Source: Melioribacteraceae bacterium
GTDB taxonomy: Bacteria > Bacteroidota > Ignavibacteria > Ignavibacteriales > Melioribacteraceae
Assembly: GCA_023230485.1 (NCBI GenBank)
Contig: JALNXG010000116.1
Location: 1 to 6,569 of the forward strand
DNA: 6,569 nt
Direction: 5' to 3'
The notes below the pieces were generated by a model. It was not told the origin of the DNA and ran no database searches. It saw only the letters and a program-made list of their open reading frames with translations. Below are positions 6,114-6,569 of this stretch, piece after piece; positions within the stretch are counted from its first letter, which is position 1, and the number at the start of each line of letters is the position of its first letter. Made by a program: the position numbers and the translations under genes.

Positions 6114-6569
6114 CTATGATTTTGTTATTGGTGTAGTGGATGTTTTTTTCGATCTTCTTTTGGGAAGACGAAGAAATATTTTATCTGTATAATCTTTATC
6201 CTTACCAAGAAGAAATCCAAATTCTTTAAGTGAATCAATCCTATCGAAAATGACTTTAAGAATTGCGACAATGGGAAGAGAAAGGAACATCCCTGCAATA
6301 CCCCATAAGGCACTTCCGACTAAGACAGCAATTATTGCTATAAATTCATTTATACTTACACGAGTGCCAACAATCTTGGGCATAATAATATTATTATCTA
6401 CAAATTGTATAAAACTAAAAATCAGTGTTATCCATAATACATAAATAGGAGGTTCGGTAGCGAGAACAACAATACCTATTAATAACATTGCTACAACACC
6501 TCCAATATAGGGAATTACGTTTAAAAGAGCGGCTACCACACCAAGAAGTAATGAATACCGAATACCTAA
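6114..6569 (-). CDS. AI-2E/PerM-family transporter, C-terminal part (5' truncated)
   Basis: The frame is open to the right edge, giving 151 codons of what is normally a protein of about 340-370 residues. It begins LGIRYSLLLGVVAALLNVIPYIGG, and this NxIPYxG signature, with FVDNNIIMPKIVGTRVSINEFIAI and GIAGMFLSLPIVAILKVIFDRI, is typical of the C-terminal half of AI-2E family transporters (TqsA, PerM/YdiK; formerly UPF0118). Hydrophobic segments cover NVIPYIGGVVAMLLIGIVVL, VLWITLIFSFIQFV and IAIIAVLVGSALWGIAGMFL, followed by a basic, lysine/arginine-rich tail. Members export diverse solutes, including autoinducer-2 (TqsA) or Na+ by antiport, so the substrate cannot be read from this fragment. 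A GTG at 6539 is internal; coding clearly continues upstream of it. The YihY-family gene follows by eight bases, implying co-transcription. Confidence 0.9.
   Translation of the reverse strand, partial: LGIRYSLLLGVVAALLNVIPYIGGVVAMLLIGIVVLATEPPIYVLWITLIFSFIQFVDNNIIMPKIVGTRVSINEFIAIIAVLVGSALWGIAGMFLSLPIVAILKVIFDRIDSLKEFGFLLGKDKDYTDKIFLRLPKRRSKKTSTTPITKS

Noticed and set aside
6125..6444. Short frames at 6125-6313 (-) and 6250-6444 (+) within the AI-2E-type gene
   Set aside because: They overlap a family-recognised coding frame and have no domain-like content.
6537..6539. GTG at 6539 as the start of the AI-2E-type gene
   Set aside because: Coding with a family-like hydrophobic sequence continues to the right edge, and the protein would be less than half the family length.

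Overview
The window is AT-rich bacterial DNA carrying seven protein-coding genes: five on the + strand (1-5010) and two on the - strand (5119-6569), which converge. Both end genes are cut by the window edge. The weak ribosome binding sites, a TAnnTTTG-type -7 box before the kinase gene and the low GC suggest a member of the Bacteroidota/Chlorobi group. An anaerobic Ignavibacteria-like organism fits the gene content, but this is an inference from style and not a proven assignment.

Region 1 (1-1369) holds the C-terminal half of a HybB/NrfD-type membrane quinone-reactive subunit of an uptake [NiFe]-hydrogenase. It is followed 29 bases later by a divergent glycine-cleavage-H-protein-like gene with an N-terminal four-cysteine motif and no lipoyl lysine. 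They look like the 3' end of a hydrogenase operon whose catalytic genes lie off the left edge.

Region 2 (1370-5010) starts with a 151-base intergenic stretch containing a candidate promoter. It continues with a tight three-gene unit. The first gene is a membrane histidine kinase whose periplasmic sensor has two c-type heme attachment motifs (CX2CH and CX4CH). The second, 11 bases later, is an NtrC-family sigma-54-dependent response regulator. The third overlaps the regulator stop by one base (TAATG) and encodes an archaemetzincin-type zinc metalloprotease. The plausible reading is that redox state or a small ligand is sensed at the periplasmic heme domain and relayed to sigma-54 promoters. 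The targets may include the neighbouring hydrogenase genes, and the protease is co-produced with the regulator. No sigma-54 promoter is visible in the window, so the target is unproven.

Region 3 (5011-5118) is a 108-base convergent gap with two short inverted repeats. A strong rho-independent-type terminator for the + strand unit lies at 5128-5177, inside the 3' coding end of the opposing gene.

Region 4 (5119-6569, - strand) has an AI-2E/PerM-family membrane protein (5' end off the window) followed 8 bases later by a YihY/BrkB-family membrane protein. They probably form an operon unrelated to the + strand genes.

The most interesting features are the heme-sensor kinase, sigma-54 regulator and archaemetzincin cassette beside a HybB gene, and the degenerate H-protein-like protein.
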